Positions 35,308 to 45,110 of a stretch of 64,000 nt of DNA are shown piece after piece. The notes beneath the pieces were generated by a model that worked only from the letters and a program-made list of their open reading frames with translations, did not search any database and had not been told where the DNA came from. A program made the position numbers and the translations under genes. Where the stretch lies: assembly GCF_014217605.1 (NCBI RefSeq), contig NZ_CP043639.1, positions 643,501-707,500 of the forward strand. The letters run 5' to 3'. The DNA is from Sphingomonas sp. NBWT7 (lineage in GTDB: Bacteria; Pseudomonadota; Alphaproteobacteria; Sphingomonadales; Sphingomonadaceae). Position 1 is the stretch's first letter. Each line of letters opens with the position of its first letter.

Positions 35308-35715
35308 CCGACCTTAGCTCCGTCTGACGTGCCGTCGTGACACCCGACGGACTATCCGGACATCGACCCCGCTCTCCTATCACGCTGTCGTATCGGGCCT
35401 GGCCGACCTTGGCACCGCCACGGGCTACCAAGGTATGGTCCGGCGCAGGTATGTCCCCGCCGGCTACAGGGATTTCGACGGAACGCCGAGCTTCGCTGAC
35501 TCGCGTGTTGCACCTCCTCTGGAGGCGATCCGAAGCACGCGAACGATGAGCTTCGAGCAGGCCGCGACAGCTAACGTGGTCTTGGCGAGGAAGCGTACGT
35601 TCTGGTGCCACGGGCACCCCCTACCAGCGTCCAGCTTCCCACCTTCATCGGAGTGCTTCAGTTCAGTAGGGGCGGGGCCCATAGGGGCAGGCTCGCGTCA
35701 TGAGCATGGGGCGCG
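35308..35715. other. Intergenic region between divergent M48 protease and kinase B
   Basis: Both flanking genes read outward, so this 408-base region should hold their promoters. I see no gene. TGTCACG occurs at about 35,340 on the minus strand but the spacing does not fit the ECF41 -10 box. Confidence 0.4.
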
Positions 35716-37437
35716 ATGTCGTTTCTGGCCTTTGGTATAGCGCTGATCCTCGCTGCCTTGTGCGGAGCTATTCTGGCGCATCGTCTCGGCGCGACGGGCC
35801 GGACTCGCGCCCGGGAGGGCAGCGAGGACAATATTCGGCACGTCGCGGACTCCGTCCCGCAGGTGCTCTGGCAGGGCCTCCCCGACGGCCGGGTCACCTT
35901 CATGAATCTGCGGTGGACCGAGATCACCGGAGCCACCGTCGAGGAAGGTCTCGACGAGGACGGCTGGGCCTGGAAGAACTGGTTCCACCCCGAGGATCGG
36001 CAGGGCCTCCTTGACGACTGGGCCCAGGCACGCGCGACTGGCCGCCAGTTCGACTCCTACCGTCGGCTGCTGCATGCGGACGGAACGTACAGATGGCTCC
36101 AGATCACTGCCCGCCCGGTGCGAAGCGAGGAGGGCGCGATCCTGCGCTGGTACGGAGTGTCCACCGACATTCACGCCGAGATGCAGGCGCAGCTGAGCGT
36201 CCGCGCGCTGAACCAGACACTGGAACAGCGGGTGGAGGAGCGGACCCGCGACCTTTCGGTCAGCGAGCAGCGGTACAGATCGATCTTCGAGCGATCACAG
36301 GTTGCCCTCTTCGAGCAGAACCTGGACGAGCTGGTGGAGGCGCTGTCGTCACTGCACGCCCTCCATGGAGATCTGCTGGCGGGCTACCTCCGAGACAATC
36401 CGGACAAGCTGTCGGAGCTGCTCCAGCTGCTGAGGACCGAGGAGGTGAACTCGGCCGCCCTCCAGTTCCTAGGCAAGTCACGCAGTTCGCTGCTCAGGCA
36501 TTCGCGTCCCGGCGTCGTCGATCCGAAACCGTTTGCAGAGCTTCTCCAGCTCATAGCTGAGGGGCGGCAGGACCACTGGGAAGGCATCGTCACACTCATG
36601 GTCGCCGACGGCAGCATCAGACAGGCCCTCTGCGGCATCACGCTGGTGCGCGGCCTCGGGTCCACTCGCGCCTTCACCCATCTGAGCGACATCACCGAAC
36701 GCGAGCACACGCGCGAGATGCTCATGGAGGCGAGGGAGGAGCTCTCGCGCGCCAACAGGGCTCTCACCGTAGGCGCTCTTTCGATGTCGCTGGCTCACGA
36801 TCTCGGCCAGCCGATCAGTTCGATCGCCATGGACGCGACGGTCGGGCGGCGTTCCCTCGCCAGGACGCCCTCCGATACTGCGACGGCAAGCAAGGCTCTG
36901 GACCGCGTTATCTCGTCCGCCCGTCGCGCGGCCGAGCTGCTAAATCGCGTTCGCGAGACGTCGTCCCGCAGGGAGCGTTCCGTCGAACCGGTCGGCCTAG
37001 CCGAGATCATCCGCGTCAGCGTGGGCCTTCTGGAGCACGAGGTGCGCCTTCAGGGCTGCAGCGTCCATCTGAATCTTCCTGCCGGGGCGGCACTCGTCGC
37101 GGCTGACCGGGTCGAACTTCAGCAGGTCCTCATCAACCTGATCCTGAACGCGCTGGCGGCAAGCCAGTGCTCGTCCCTGAATGATCGGACCATCGAGGTG
37201 AGGCTGACCGAAGGCGCGGACGAGGTTGTCGTCGAGGTCAAGGACGGTGGCGTCGGGCTGCCGGCGGGAGAGGAGTCACGCATCTTCGATCCTCTGTTCT
37301 CGACCCGGGCGGGTGGAATGGGGATGGGACTGGCGATCTGCCGGACCATTATCCAGGGCTTCGGCGGCGACCTGACAGCCCGCAACAATCCGCATGGTGG
37401 CGCAACCTTCGAGTTTACGCTGCCGCGGTCACGCTAG
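35716..37437 (+). CDS. PAS-domain sensor histidine kinase (kinase B), membrane anchored
   Basis: A 573-residue kinase with one N-terminal membrane segment (FLAFGIALILAALCGAILA). A PAS domain (35-155, NWFHPEDR), a coiled coil (155-190), the variant PAS (190-325, LFEQNLDELVEALSSL; its GVxDL motif is weaker than in the others) and HisKA follow. The acceptor is His361 in SLAHDLGQPISS, with Asp where most have Glu. HATPase: N box NLILNALAAS, G1 VKDGGVGLP, G2 GGMGMGLAIC. No receiver gene is adjacent. Confidence 0.88.
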   Translation: MSFLAFGIALILAALCGAILAHRLGATGRTRAREGSEDNIRHVADSVPQVLWQGLPDGRVTFMNLRWTEITGATVEEGLDEDGWAWKNWFHPEDRQGLLDDWAQARATGRQFDSYRRLLHADGTYRWLQITARPVRSEEGAILRWYGVSTDIHAEMQAQLSVRALNQTLEQRVEERTRDLSVSEQRYRSIFERSQVALFEQNLDELVEALSSLHALHGDLLAGYLRDNPDKLSELLQLLRTEEVNSAALQFLGKSRSSLLRHSRPGVVDPKPFAELLQLIAEGRQDHWEGIVTLMVADGSIRQALCGITLVRGLGSTRAFTHLSDITEREHTREMLMEAREELSRANRALTVGALSMSLAHDLGQPISSIAMDATVGRRSLARTPSDTATASKALDRVISSARRAAELLNRVRETSSRRERSVEPVGLAEIIRVSVGLLEHEVRLQGCSVHLNLPAGAALVAADRVELQQVLINLILNALAASQCSSLNDRTIEVRLTEGADEVVVEVKDGGVGLPAGEESRIFDPLFSTRAGGMGMGLAICRTIIQGFGGDLTARNNPHGGATFEFTLPRSR

Positions 37438-37652
37438 CGTCCAGAACGGCCCGTTCGTGGTCGGGTACGGCGCGCAACATCGGGCTGCGGCGAACGGCAG
37501 ACCGAGATGACGGACACGAAGAGCAGGCCGCCTAGAATGATCGAGATGGCCGCGTCCTCGAACGCCTGCATCGCACCGAAGCCGGCAGCGGCACACGCGG
37601 CGGCCAGTACGGCCATTAAGGTCAGGGAGATGTCTCCACCCTGTCGAAGCAT
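37434..37652 (-). CDS. Small two-segment membrane protein
   Basis: A 72-residue frame, MLRQGGDISLTLMAVLAAAC followed by a second hydrophobic stretch (AISIILGGLLFVSVISVC). The ATG at 37,652 has AGGAG upstream. Convergent with kinase B and overlapping it by four bases. No family recognised. Confidence 0.5.
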   Translation of the reverse strand: MLRQGGDISLTLMAVLAAACAAAGFGAMQAFEDAAISIILGGLLFVSVISVCRSPQPDVARRTRPRTGRSGR

Positions 37653-37751
37653 AGGGCGCTCCTGCATTCACGATCTGCACCGGCCTGCGGCCGCGAAGTG
37701 ACCGGAACGGCAGGCCGACCATCTGCGGAGAGGAGGCGGTGTGGCCGGCTC

Positions 37752-37763
37752 GGGGGGGGGGGG
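37752..37763. repeat. Run of twelve G
   Basis: An uninterrupted G12 tract in a non-coding stretch between the small membrane protein and azoR. Such tracts can vary in length or be sequencing artefacts. Confidence 0.8.
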
Positions 37764-37963
37764 CAGGGGTGCCGTCCCGGTCATCCAGAACATGTGGCCT
37801 CGATGCGTGCTGGGACAGTCGTCAGGAGGTGTGGTCGCCACCTTCCTTGGTAGGTGGCGGCTTAGACACCAGGAATGGACTTTCCTCTTGCTGAGCACGC
37901 TTCTGGCTCCAGCGCCCGCCCCGAATGGCAGGACCGCCCGCTCGGGCACGTCGCGTGACCCGC

Positions 37964-38545
37964 TCACGCTGCGGCGGCGGCGAGACTCCCTTCCAGCCTG
38001 TTCGCCTGAACGTGCGCCGCCTCGATAGCTGCACGACGGGCGTCTTCGCCACGACCAGTTCCCTCTGCGACGATCACCTCCACATTCGCTCCGACGAAGT
38101 CGAAGACGGATCGAAGCAGCGTCTCGGCGTGCTCGTAGGAGGCGAACGGCGAACCCTCGCTATAGACGTTGCCCCGAGCCAGCGCGATGATGACGCGCTT
38201 GCCCTTCGCCAGCCCAACGGGACCGTTTTCGCCATAGCCGAACGTCTTGCCCCGCACAGCGACGCGGTCGATCCACGACTTGAGCTGGCTCGGGATCAAA
38301 AAGTTGTAGAAGCCGGCGCCGATCACCACGACCTCCGCCTCGAGAAACTGGCTCACCTCCTCGCCGCGCTCGAGGGCGACATAGGTGTCCAGCGTTAGGT
38401 GCGTCAGAGGATCTTTCACCAGATCGCGGTAGGTGACCTCTAGATCGGAATGCGTCGTCCGGAAATGCTCGACGATTGCGGCGGAGATCGCGCGGCTTGC
38501 GGAGCCGTCGCCGGTGATGCTGGAGTCGAGATGAAGGAGCTTCAT
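37964..38545 (-). CDS. azoR: FMN-dependent NADH-azoreductase
   Basis: A 193-residue flavodoxin-fold enzyme that reduces azo compounds and quinones with NADH. The N-terminus LLHLDSSITGDGSASRAIS is the FMN phosphate-binding motif, and GAGFYNFLIPSQLKSWIDRV is the second FMN/NAD region. It is divergent from an HxlR-type regulator, a common pairing for azoreductase and quinone-reductase genes. Confidence 0.92.
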   Translation of the reverse strand: MKLLHLDSSITGDGSASRAISAAIVEHFRTTHSDLEVTYRDLVKDPLTHLTLDTYVALERGEEVSQFLEAEVVVIGAGFYNFLIPSQLKSWIDRVAVRGKTFGYGENGPVGLAKGKRVIIALARGNVYSEGSPFASYEHAETLLRSVFDFVGANVEVIVAEGTGRGEDARRAAIEAAHVQANRLEGSLAAAAA

Positions 38546-38567
38546 TGCACGTCCTCGGTCTGGAATT

Positions 38568-38634
38568 GTGACCTGGACCAGCTATGGGACCAGCATTCGT
38601 TCGCCAAGAACGTATATTTCTAGGATCAGGTCAC
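38568..38634. promoter_or_regulatory. Inverted-repeat pair in the azoR/HxlR intergenic region
   Basis: GTGACCTG (38,568-38,575) and CAGGTCAC (38,627-38,634) are exact reverse complements placed near the two divergent starts, and GGACCAGC occurs twice between them. They are candidate sites for the adjacent HxlR-family regulator. Confidence 0.5.
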
Positions 38635-39012
38635 ATGGATATGCCCGCCTCCCACGGCGTGACCGAGCGCTGCCGCAGGATGAGCGGCGTGCTCACGGTC
38701 ATCGGCGACAAGTGGACGGTGATGATAGTGATGGTGCTCATCGCGCGTCCACGTCGCTTCAACGAGATCAAACGCACGATCGGCGGCATTTCACAGCAGA
38801 TGCTAACGCGCACGCTCAAGGCGCTCGAACGCGACGGAATGGTCAGCCGGACGGTGTATCCGACCGTTCCTCCGCAGGTCGAGTATGCGCTGACGGACCT
38901 AGGACTTTCGCTTTCGAGGCCGCTGCGGGATCTGGGCGCGTGGGCGGGTGCGCATCTCGAGCAGATCGACGAGAACCGACTGCGCTACGACGGCGAGAAG
39001 AGTGCTGGCTGA
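38635..39012 (+). CDS. HxlR-family transcriptional regulator
   Basis: A 125-residue winged-helix protein with the HxlR core: VLTVIGDKWTVMIVMVL, then RRFNEIKRTIGGISQQMLTR and LKALERDGMVSRTVYP. Cys11 precedes the core (TERCRRMSG), the place where several redox-sensing members (YodB, HypR, QorR) have their reactive cysteine. It probably represses azoR until quinone or electrophile stress. Confidence 0.92.
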   Translation: MDMPASHGVTERCRRMSGVLTVIGDKWTVMIVMVLIARPRRFNEIKRTIGGISQQMLTRTLKALERDGMVSRTVYPTVPPQVEYALTDLGLSLSRPLRDLGAWAGAHLEQIDENRLRYDGEKSAG

Positions 39013-39380
39013 AGCCACGAGAGCGTTAATTGGCAGCCGATAAGCTACCGTTATCATCTCAGACATTCCCGGGTCGGTGTGCCAGTGTCATCGTCTGGAT
39101 GCCCACCAGACGAAACGGGAGGTTTACTGCGCCTGGCTACCATGCCGGGTGGCCTGAAATGGCTACGATCGTGCCAGTTGCCGGCAGACTGCCGGAGCAA
39201 GCGCCCTCCGGCAGAACCAGCCTTGCCAAGCGTCCGCAACCCTTTTTATTCGCCGTTGTCAGTCCGTTTTGATGATGGATGCTCGACCGCACTACTTCTA
39301 TGTCCGCGAGCGATCGCCTACTCGCCTGACCGACGGTCCCCGATCCGCGCACTGTCTGGACGAAGCGCTCTTCTGTTCGC
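39013..39380. other. Intergenic region between convergent HxlR and hydrolase genes
   Basis: No gene is seen. It contains a hairpin with nine-base arms, CTGCCGGAG (39,189-39,197) and CTCCGGCAG (39,206-39,214), which could end transcription of one or both converging genes although no T-run follows directly. Confidence 0.5.
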
Positions 39381-40214
39381 TCAGGCCTCGAGAAACAGGC
39401 GCATGTGAGCCAGGAACAGCTCGGGGTACTGGAAATGCGGGGCGTGCCCCGAGTCCGGGTAGATGATCAGCTGCGCGTTCGGCAGGTGCTGCTGTAGATG
39501 GAAAGAGTTCGTCGTGTTCAGCATCACGTCCAGATGCCCGTTCGCCACCAGCGTCGGCATCGTGATCGCGGCGAGATCCGCGAAGCGCTCGCCATGCGGC
39601 TCGAGCCAGTCCCGGCCGGCGGCGACCTGCGCCATGATCGTCTGCATGCCGCTCGGCGGATCGACATCCTCGGTGCGCGCGTGGCGCCGCTCCCAGTACC
39701 TGGCCGCAGCCGCCCGCCCGGCATCCGACTGACCGAAGAAAAGCCAGGCCATGTCTTCCAGCCCGGCGTTGCCCCGCGCGCGCTGCGAAACCTCGGCAAT
39801 GTACGGTGACGGATCGCCCCCGCGCGGACTTGTGCCGACCAGTACCAGACGCCGGACGCGATCGCCGTCCTTCTTGGCGAACGCCTGGGCGACCATGCCG
39901 CCCATCGAGAAGCCCAGCAGATCGAAGGTCCCGAGCTCCAGCGCGTCGACGAAGTCGCGGACGCAGTCCGCCATGCCTTCGATGGTGTTCGGGGCATCCC
40001 CGGTCGAGGCGCCCACGCCCGCGTTGTCCACGAGGATGATCTCGCGGTATTGAGCCAGACCGTTGGTGAAGGCTGGATCCCAATGATCGAGCCCGCCGGT
40101 GAAGTGCTGGAGGAGCACGATCGGCGTGCCGGTCGAGTTGCCGAACCGGCGATAGGCGTAGCGGTTCGGGCCCGCTTCGATGAACTGCGTGGGTGCGTTC
40201 TGGTGCGTCAACAT
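39381..40214 (-). CDS. Alpha/beta hydrolase
   Basis: A 277-residue alpha/beta-hydrolase with the nucleophile elbow LLGFSMGGMVAQ, an oxyanion-hole region (LLQHFTGGLDHWDP) and the catalytic His in YPDSGHAPHFQYP. It is a paralogue of the 54,924 gene (both have YAYRRFGN near the N-terminus). The substrate is unknown. Confidence 0.9.
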   Translation of the reverse strand: MLTHQNAPTQFIEAGPNRYAYRRFGNSTGTPIVLLQHFTGGLDHWDPAFTNGLAQYREIILVDNAGVGASTGDAPNTIEGMADCVRDFVDALELGTFDLLGFSMGGMVAQAFAKKDGDRVRRLVLVGTSPRGGDPSPYIAEVSQRARGNAGLEDMAWLFFGQSDAGRAAAARYWERRHARTEDVDPPSGMQTIMAQVAAGRDWLEPHGERFADLAAITMPTLVANGHLDVMLNTTNSFHLQQHLPNAQLIIYPDSGHAPHFQYPELFLAHMRLFLEA

Positions 40215-40323
40215 GGTACGAGCTCCTTGAAGAGACCGTGGCTCACGGCGGCGTCGCTAGCGATACGGACGTCGGTATGACCTCGGCGCACCCGCGTAGG
40301 AGCCAGGGCGACGACGACGGGCT

Positions 40324-42696
40324 TCAGGCGCCTCGTGCCAGATCGGGGTCCGCGCGAGGCAGTTCGAACGCGAAGCTGGCGCCGCCGCTCGGCAGGTTTC
40401 GCACGGTCAGCTGTCCACCCATCGCCTCGACGGTCGCGCGGCAGATGTTCAGACCCATGCCTATGCCGGTCGACTTTGTCGTGAAGAACGGATCGAACAG
40501 TCTCGACAGGTGCTCGTCGGGAATACCCGGTCCTGAGTCCGCGACCTGGATTCGGACCGCAGCTGCCTCCGCGGTGATCTCCATCGTTATGCGGCGATGC
40601 CCTGGCTGGTCCCGCATCGCGTCGGCAGCATTGTTCACCAGGTTGACGAGAACCTGCTGCACCTCGATCGGGTCTCCCATGATCGAGGGTACGCCTTCAA
40701 CGCAGGCGATCTGCAGATCCGCTCCCGCTCGCGAGAGATCGTCGCGGAGGAGATCGCGTGTCTCCTTGGCGAGACGGCAGACATCGATGGCCTTCGTAGC
40801 CGGCCGACCTGCGACGATGCTGTTTCGCGTCCGCTGCACGATGCCGGCGATGCGCTCAGCCGTCTTGTCGACGCGCTGAAGGATGCGGGATATCGCTTCG
40901 AAGTCAGGGTTCTCGCGACCTACAAGGCGCAGTCCCGTCGACGCGTCCATCAGCATGGAGGCGATCGGCTGGTTAAGCTCGTGGGCGATGGAGGCGGAGA
41001 AGGCGCCGACCGTGGCGATCCGGTTCGCGCGCGCAAGCTCCGCCTGGGCGGCTCGGCGCATGCCTTCGATCCGCTCCTGCTCCGAGAGGTCGACGTGGCT
41101 CGACAGGTGAAGTCCGTCCGGCAGCCGGGTGACGGTGAAGTAGACCGGTATTCGTCGGCCACCCTTGCCAACGAGAACGGTCCGACCATCGATGTGACCT
41201 AGTCCGTCGAAGTACATCTCAAGCTGGCGAAGCAGCACCTCAGGACCGTCGTCGGCGTTCTGAGCCGGCGGGTTGGCGACGAGCTCGGCCACGCTCTCGT
41301 AGCCCATCATGCGCGCCAACGCGTCGTTGACGCGGGTGGTCCGGACGACCGCCAGCGTGCGGGCCAGCTCGTCCGCGTGCGCCGTCATGTACGCGCGCAG
41401 ATCGATGACGCCGCGCCCTTTGAGGTCATCAAGGATCCTCTCTGCCGCGCTGAAGTCCATTTCCGCAAAGGTCATGTTGCTGACGTCGAACAGCCCGGAA
41501 TAGCGGCGCTCCGTGCGCATCAGCTCGGACGTCCTCTCCGTGACGCGCTGTTCGAGCGTCTCGTTGAGCTCGCGAACCTTCTGGTGCGCCGACACCTCCT
41601 CGTGGATGTCCGACAGGCCACCGTACCAGCGCAGCTCGTCCGAACCTTCCACGACGGGCACCGGGCGACCGACGTGCGACATCCAGCGGTAGCTGCCGTC
41701 GGCGTGGCGCAGCCTGTACATCGTGCGAAGCTCGGTCCCCGCCGCCATTGCCCGCTCCAGCAGCGAAACGAACGTCTCGCGGTCCTCTGGATGAAAGTCG
41801 GCCAGGTAGTCGTCGCGTTCGACCCGTTCGCCGAATTGCCGGCCCGTGAGCTCGGGATACCTGCGATTATAGAAGTCGAGAGTGCCTCGGGCATCGGCGC
41901 GCCAGAGGATCTGCGGCACGGAGTCGGTTATGTTGACAAGCTCGGCCCTGCTCGCTTCCAGCTCGCACTGTACCTTCTGCAGCTCCTCTTTGGCGACTAC
42001 CTCGTCGTGCACGTCCGAGAGGCCGCCGAAGCGCTCCACCTTGCCGGTGATAGGAGAGAACGCCGGACTGTCGTAGATCTGCATCCAGCGGTAGGAGCTG
42101 TCCCGCTGCCGGACCCGGATCTTCAGATTGGTCATCGTTCGCGTGGCGACCGCGTACGATACAGATTCGTTGAGGGCGGGTATGTCCCCCGGATGGACGA
42201 CGTCGTTGTAGCGCTGGTCCTTCAGCACGCTCCACCGATCGAGCCCGGTGACCGCCGTCCAACTCTCGTTAAGGTACTCGATCTCGCCTTCCGGGTTCGA
42301 GCGCCACAGGACGAAGGGCACCGAGTTGGCGAAGAGTTCGACCTCGGACCTGCTGCGGTCGAGGTCGCGCCTAATCGCCTCGAGCCGTTTGCGACTAACC
42401 AGCAGAGCAGCAGTGACGCCGATGGCGATGCAGGCGAATAGAGACCGCAGGGCACTCGCCGGAGAGGCCTGGTCGAGGTGGACGACCGTCCATGCCAGTA
42501 TCGTGAGCGCTACGCAGGCCTGAGCCGCGCGAAGGACCGTTCTCTCGCCGCCTGCTGACGAGACGAGCACCAGGACCGCCAGGTAGAGGATGGAGATCGC
42601 GAAGTCGTACTTCGCGACGATGTCCACCAAGAAGACCAGCGCAGCGAGGAGCGCGGCTGCCATCAGCAGAACGGGTGTTCTTAGTCGCTCGGTCAT
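40324..42696 (-). CDS. PAS-domain sensor histidine kinase (kinase C), membrane anchored
   Basis: The largest kinase (790 residues). About four membrane segments (residues 9-100), two ordinary PAS domains (120-235 and 255-370, the second with DFHPEDR), a coiled coil, the variant PAS (395-545, FAEMDFSAAERIL and GVIDLRAYMTAHAD), HisKA with His572 in SIAHELNQPIAS, and HATPase (NLVNNAADAM, DSGPGIP, GIGMGLNIC). Its transmitter is very like that of kinase A, suggesting duplication. Confidence 0.92.
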   Translation of the reverse strand: MTERLRTPVLLMAAALLAALVFLVDIVAKYDFAISILYLAVLVLVSSAGGERTVLRAAQACVALTILAWTVVHLDQASPASALRSLFACIAIGVTAALLVSRKRLEAIRRDLDRSRSEVELFANSVPFVLWRSNPEGEIEYLNESWTAVTGLDRWSVLKDQRYNDVVHPGDIPALNESVSYAVATRTMTNLKIRVRQRDSSYRWMQIYDSPAFSPITGKVERFGGLSDVHDEVVAKEELQKVQCELEASRAELVNITDSVPQILWRADARGTLDFYNRRYPELTGRQFGERVERDDYLADFHPEDRETFVSLLERAMAAGTELRTMYRLRHADGSYRWMSHVGRPVPVVEGSDELRWYGGLSDIHEEVSAHQKVRELNETLEQRVTERTSELMRTERRYSGLFDVSNMTFAEMDFSAAERILDDLKGRGVIDLRAYMTAHADELARTLAVVRTTRVNDALARMMGYESVAELVANPPAQNADDGPEVLLRQLEMYFDGLGHIDGRTVLVGKGGRRIPVYFTVTRLPDGLHLSSHVDLSEQERIEGMRRAAQAELARANRIATVGAFSASIAHELNQPIASMLMDASTGLRLVGRENPDFEAISRILQRVDKTAERIAGIVQRTRNSIVAGRPATKAIDVCRLAKETRDLLRDDLSRAGADLQIACVEGVPSIMGDPIEVQQVLVNLVNNAADAMRDQPGHRRITMEITAEAAAVRIQVADSGPGIPDEHLSRLFDPFFTTKSTGIGMGLNICRATVEAMGGQLTVRNLPSGGASFAFELPRADPDLARGA

Positions 42697-42904
42697 GTGA
42701 CGCCGCCCCGTTACGGCGCCGCTAATCGCGCGCCGCTTGAAGGATCATACCGCGTCAGCCTACCTGCGTCGCCATGTGATCTTGCGGGCCGTGCCGGTGG
42801 AAAGCAGCTGCGGCTGATCTCAGGAAGTCGATCCCGCCGCGAAGGATCCCGAACCTCCCAGCGGTCTGTTGGAAGCAGCCCGGGCCTCACCGCCACTATG
42901 AGGG

Positions 42905-43807
42905 TCATACCGCCAGCGACCCAGACGATGATACGAAGCCGGATATGTTGTCGTGGAGCCATCGGCTTGTGGAACGGGCTTCCCTGCCGGTGAGCTCGGC
43001 GACCGTGGTCGTCGTCTCCGCAAGGACGCCTTCCAGAAAGATGCGATCGAGCCCGAGAAGTAGGTCGGCGACCATCTCGCCCGTGCCGGAGGCGATGAGC
43101 ACATCACGGTGCTCTTCGGGCGTTCGATGCGCGTAGGGGACGGGGCGATGAACTAGACTGGACAGTTCGTCGGCTATATCGGGCATGCTCACCGCTTTTG
43201 GTCCGGTAAGATGATAGGCTCGCTGTGAGGTGAGGAACTGCCCGTCGAGAAGGGCGATGCGTGCGACATCGGCCACGTCCCGGGTGTCGATCAGGTTGAC
43301 TCGACCAGCGCCGGCCGTGCCGCCCCAAGTGCCCTTCGAGACCGGCTCCTTGGCGCGGGCGAGGACGTCCACGAAGCAGCTTGGCCGCAGGACCGTGTAG
43401 CCGATGGCCTGCTCCGCCAGATGCGCCTCGACCCGCATGTGCCAGTCGAACGGATGCAGCCTGGTCGGCGGACCCATCGCAGAGAGCTTCACGATATGCG
43501 AGACGCCGGCAGCGACCGCCGCGTCGATCATCGCAATCTCGTTTCCGACCTGCTGGTCGGACGTTCCGTGCGCGAGAAACAGGCGCTCGGTCCCCGTCAG
43601 TGCATCCAGAAGGGAGGCGGGCCGGTCGAAGTCGATCTCGACGATATTCGTGCCGACCGGCAGCCGGCTGGAGGAGCCGCGGCGCGAAAGCGCCACGATG
43701 TCGACCGCGTCATAGGCCAGGCCACCGACGAGTGCCGCTCCCACTCGGCCCGTAGCGCCGGCCACCGCGATCCGAGGTCGAGCCGTGATTGGGCCGTGAC
43801 TGGACAT
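42905..43807 (-). CDS. NmrA-family NAD(P)-binding protein
   Basis: A 300-residue atypical SDR with IAVAGATGRVGAALVGGL at the N-terminus. It resembles NmrA/quinone-oxidoreductase-2-type sensors and reductases, for example LFLAHGTSDQQVGNEIAMID and HIVKLSAMGP. A palindrome 12 bases before the ATG may be its operator. Confidence 0.88.
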   Translation of the reverse strand: MSSHGPITARPRIAVAGATGRVGAALVGGLAYDAVDIVALSRRGSSSRLPVGTNIVEIDFDRPASLLDALTGTERLFLAHGTSDQQVGNEIAMIDAAVAAGVSHIVKLSAMGPPTRLHPFDWHMRVEAHLAEQAIGYTVLRPSCFVDVLARAKEPVSKGTWGGTAGAGRVNLIDTRDVADVARIALLDGQFLTSQRAYHLTGPKAVSMPDIADELSSLVHRPVPYAHRTPEEHRDVLIASGTGEMVADLLLGLDRIFLEGVLAETTTTVAELTGREARSTSRWLHDNISGFVSSSGSLAV

Positions 43808-44127
43808 GATCTGCCCCCTTGCATCCTTGGAAGTCGATGCAAGTTAGCCGGTCGTCGCGCCCGTTACTCACTGCACGATGGTATGGGGCAGGGCGTGCCA
43901 TTGTAGAATTGGAGGAAGACGCGTCGACCGTCATCAATCGGGAAGTCCGGCAGATGCCGTAAGCTCCCGAAAGGTGTTCAAATGGTCCTTAGTTCGTGCA
44001 GCTCGGCGCAGACGGAACCGGAGGCGCGCCCCTTCGGCGGCACGTCCGCAGCGCCGCGGTCTACATCGGATGTTTCCCGGACGGAGGAATCGGTCCGACT
44101 GAACGGCGCGCGACAGGAGCTGGGACG
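43808..44127. other. Divergent intergenic region with a palindrome
   Basis: No gene is seen. It separates the NmrA-like gene from the chloroperoxidase-like gene and contains the inverted repeat at 43,819-43,842. Confidence 0.4.
43819..43842. promoter_or_regulatory. TTGCATC-N10-GATGCAA palindrome
   Basis: Perfect seven-base arms with a ten-base spacer, 12-35 bases upstream of the NmrA-like start. The size fits a dimeric repressor or LysR-type site. No regulator gene is adjacent. Confidence 0.5.
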
Positions 44128-45099
44128 ATGACCGGCGCAGTTGGCGGTTGGTCGATCGATCTCTCCCGGCGCGAGACGCTGGCAGGGATGCTTGCCGCCG
44201 GCATCCTCTCGGGCGCGTCCCCAAGCCCCCTCTTTGCCCACCAACCCTCGATGCACGGAGACAATAACATGGCTACCATCACGACCAAGGACGGAACGCA
44301 GATCTTCTACAAGGACTGGGGATCCAAGGATGCGCAGCCGATCTTGTTCCATCACGGCTGGCCGCTCTCATCCGACGACTGGGACAACCAGATGCTGTTC
44401 TTCCTGTCGAAGGGATATCGCGTCATCGCCCATGACCGTCGCGGACACGGACGCTCGACCCAGACCGACATCGGCAACGACATGGACACGTATGTCGCGG
44501 ACGTGATCGAACTAACCGATCACCTGAACCTCAGGAACGCGGTCCATATCGGCCACTCCACCGGCGGCGGCGAGGCGGCGCGGTACGCTGCCAAGGCCAA
44601 GCCGGGCCGGGTCGCCAAGGTGGTGCTGGTCTCTGCCATTCCGCCGGTCATGCTCAAGTCCGAGAAGAACCCGGGCGGACTGCCAATTTCGGTCTTCGAC
44701 GGCTACCGCGAGGCGCTGGCCGCCAATCGTGCGCAGCTCTATATGGATATCGCCAGCGGACCGTTCTACGGCTTCAATCGCGAGGGCGCGAAGATCTATC
44801 CCGGCACGATCCAGAATTGGTGGCGGCAGGGCATGATTGGTAGTGCCAAGGCACATTACGACTGCGTCGCGGTCTTTTCGGAAACCGATTTCACCGAGGA
44901 CCTGAAGCAGATCGCGGTGCCCACGCTCGTGATGCACGGCGACGACGACCAGGTCGTGCCCATCGCCGACGCGGCGCCCCTGGCGGTAAAGCTCCTCCGG
45001 CATGGTCAGCTCAAGGTCTACAAGGGCTACCCGCACGGGATGCTGACAACCCACGCGGACGTGCTGAATCCTGACCTACTCGCCTTCATCAAGAGCTGA
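44128..45099 (+). CDS. Non-haem chloroperoxidase-like alpha/beta hydrolase with a Tat-like leader
   Basis: From the ATG at 44,128 the product is 323 residues: a twin-arginine leader ([19 protein letters not shown]) followed by a chloroperoxidase-type hydrolase with [14 protein letters not shown], the elbow [13 protein letters not shown] and the catalytic His in [12 protein letters not shown]. An internal ATG at 44,269 with GGAG upstream starts the classical cytosolic enzyme of 276 residues. Both starts have good ribosome-binding sites. It is 11 bases from the RclA-like gene. Confidence 0.88.
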   Translation: MTGAVGGWSIDLSRRETLAGMLAAGILSGASPSPLFAHQPSMHGDNNMATITTKDGTQIFYKDWGSKDAQPILFHHGWPLSSDDWDNQMLFFLSKGYRVIAHDRRGHGRSTQTDIGNDMDTYVADVIELTDHLNLRNAVHIGHSTGGGEAARYAAKAKPGRVAKVVLVSAIPPVMLKSEKNPGGLPISVFDGYREALAANRAQLYMDIASGPFYGFNREGAKIYPGTIQNWWRQGMIGSAKAHYDCVAVFSETDFTEDLKQIAVPTLVMHGDDDQVVPIADAAPLAVKLLRHGQLKVYKGYPHGMLTTHADVLNPDLLAFIKS

Positions 45100-45110
45100 G
45101 GAGCGGGAGG

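Noticed and set aside
35325..35350. Third ECF41-type promoter upstream of the M48 protease
   Set aside because: TGTCACG is present but no CGTC occurs at the required 16-base spacing.
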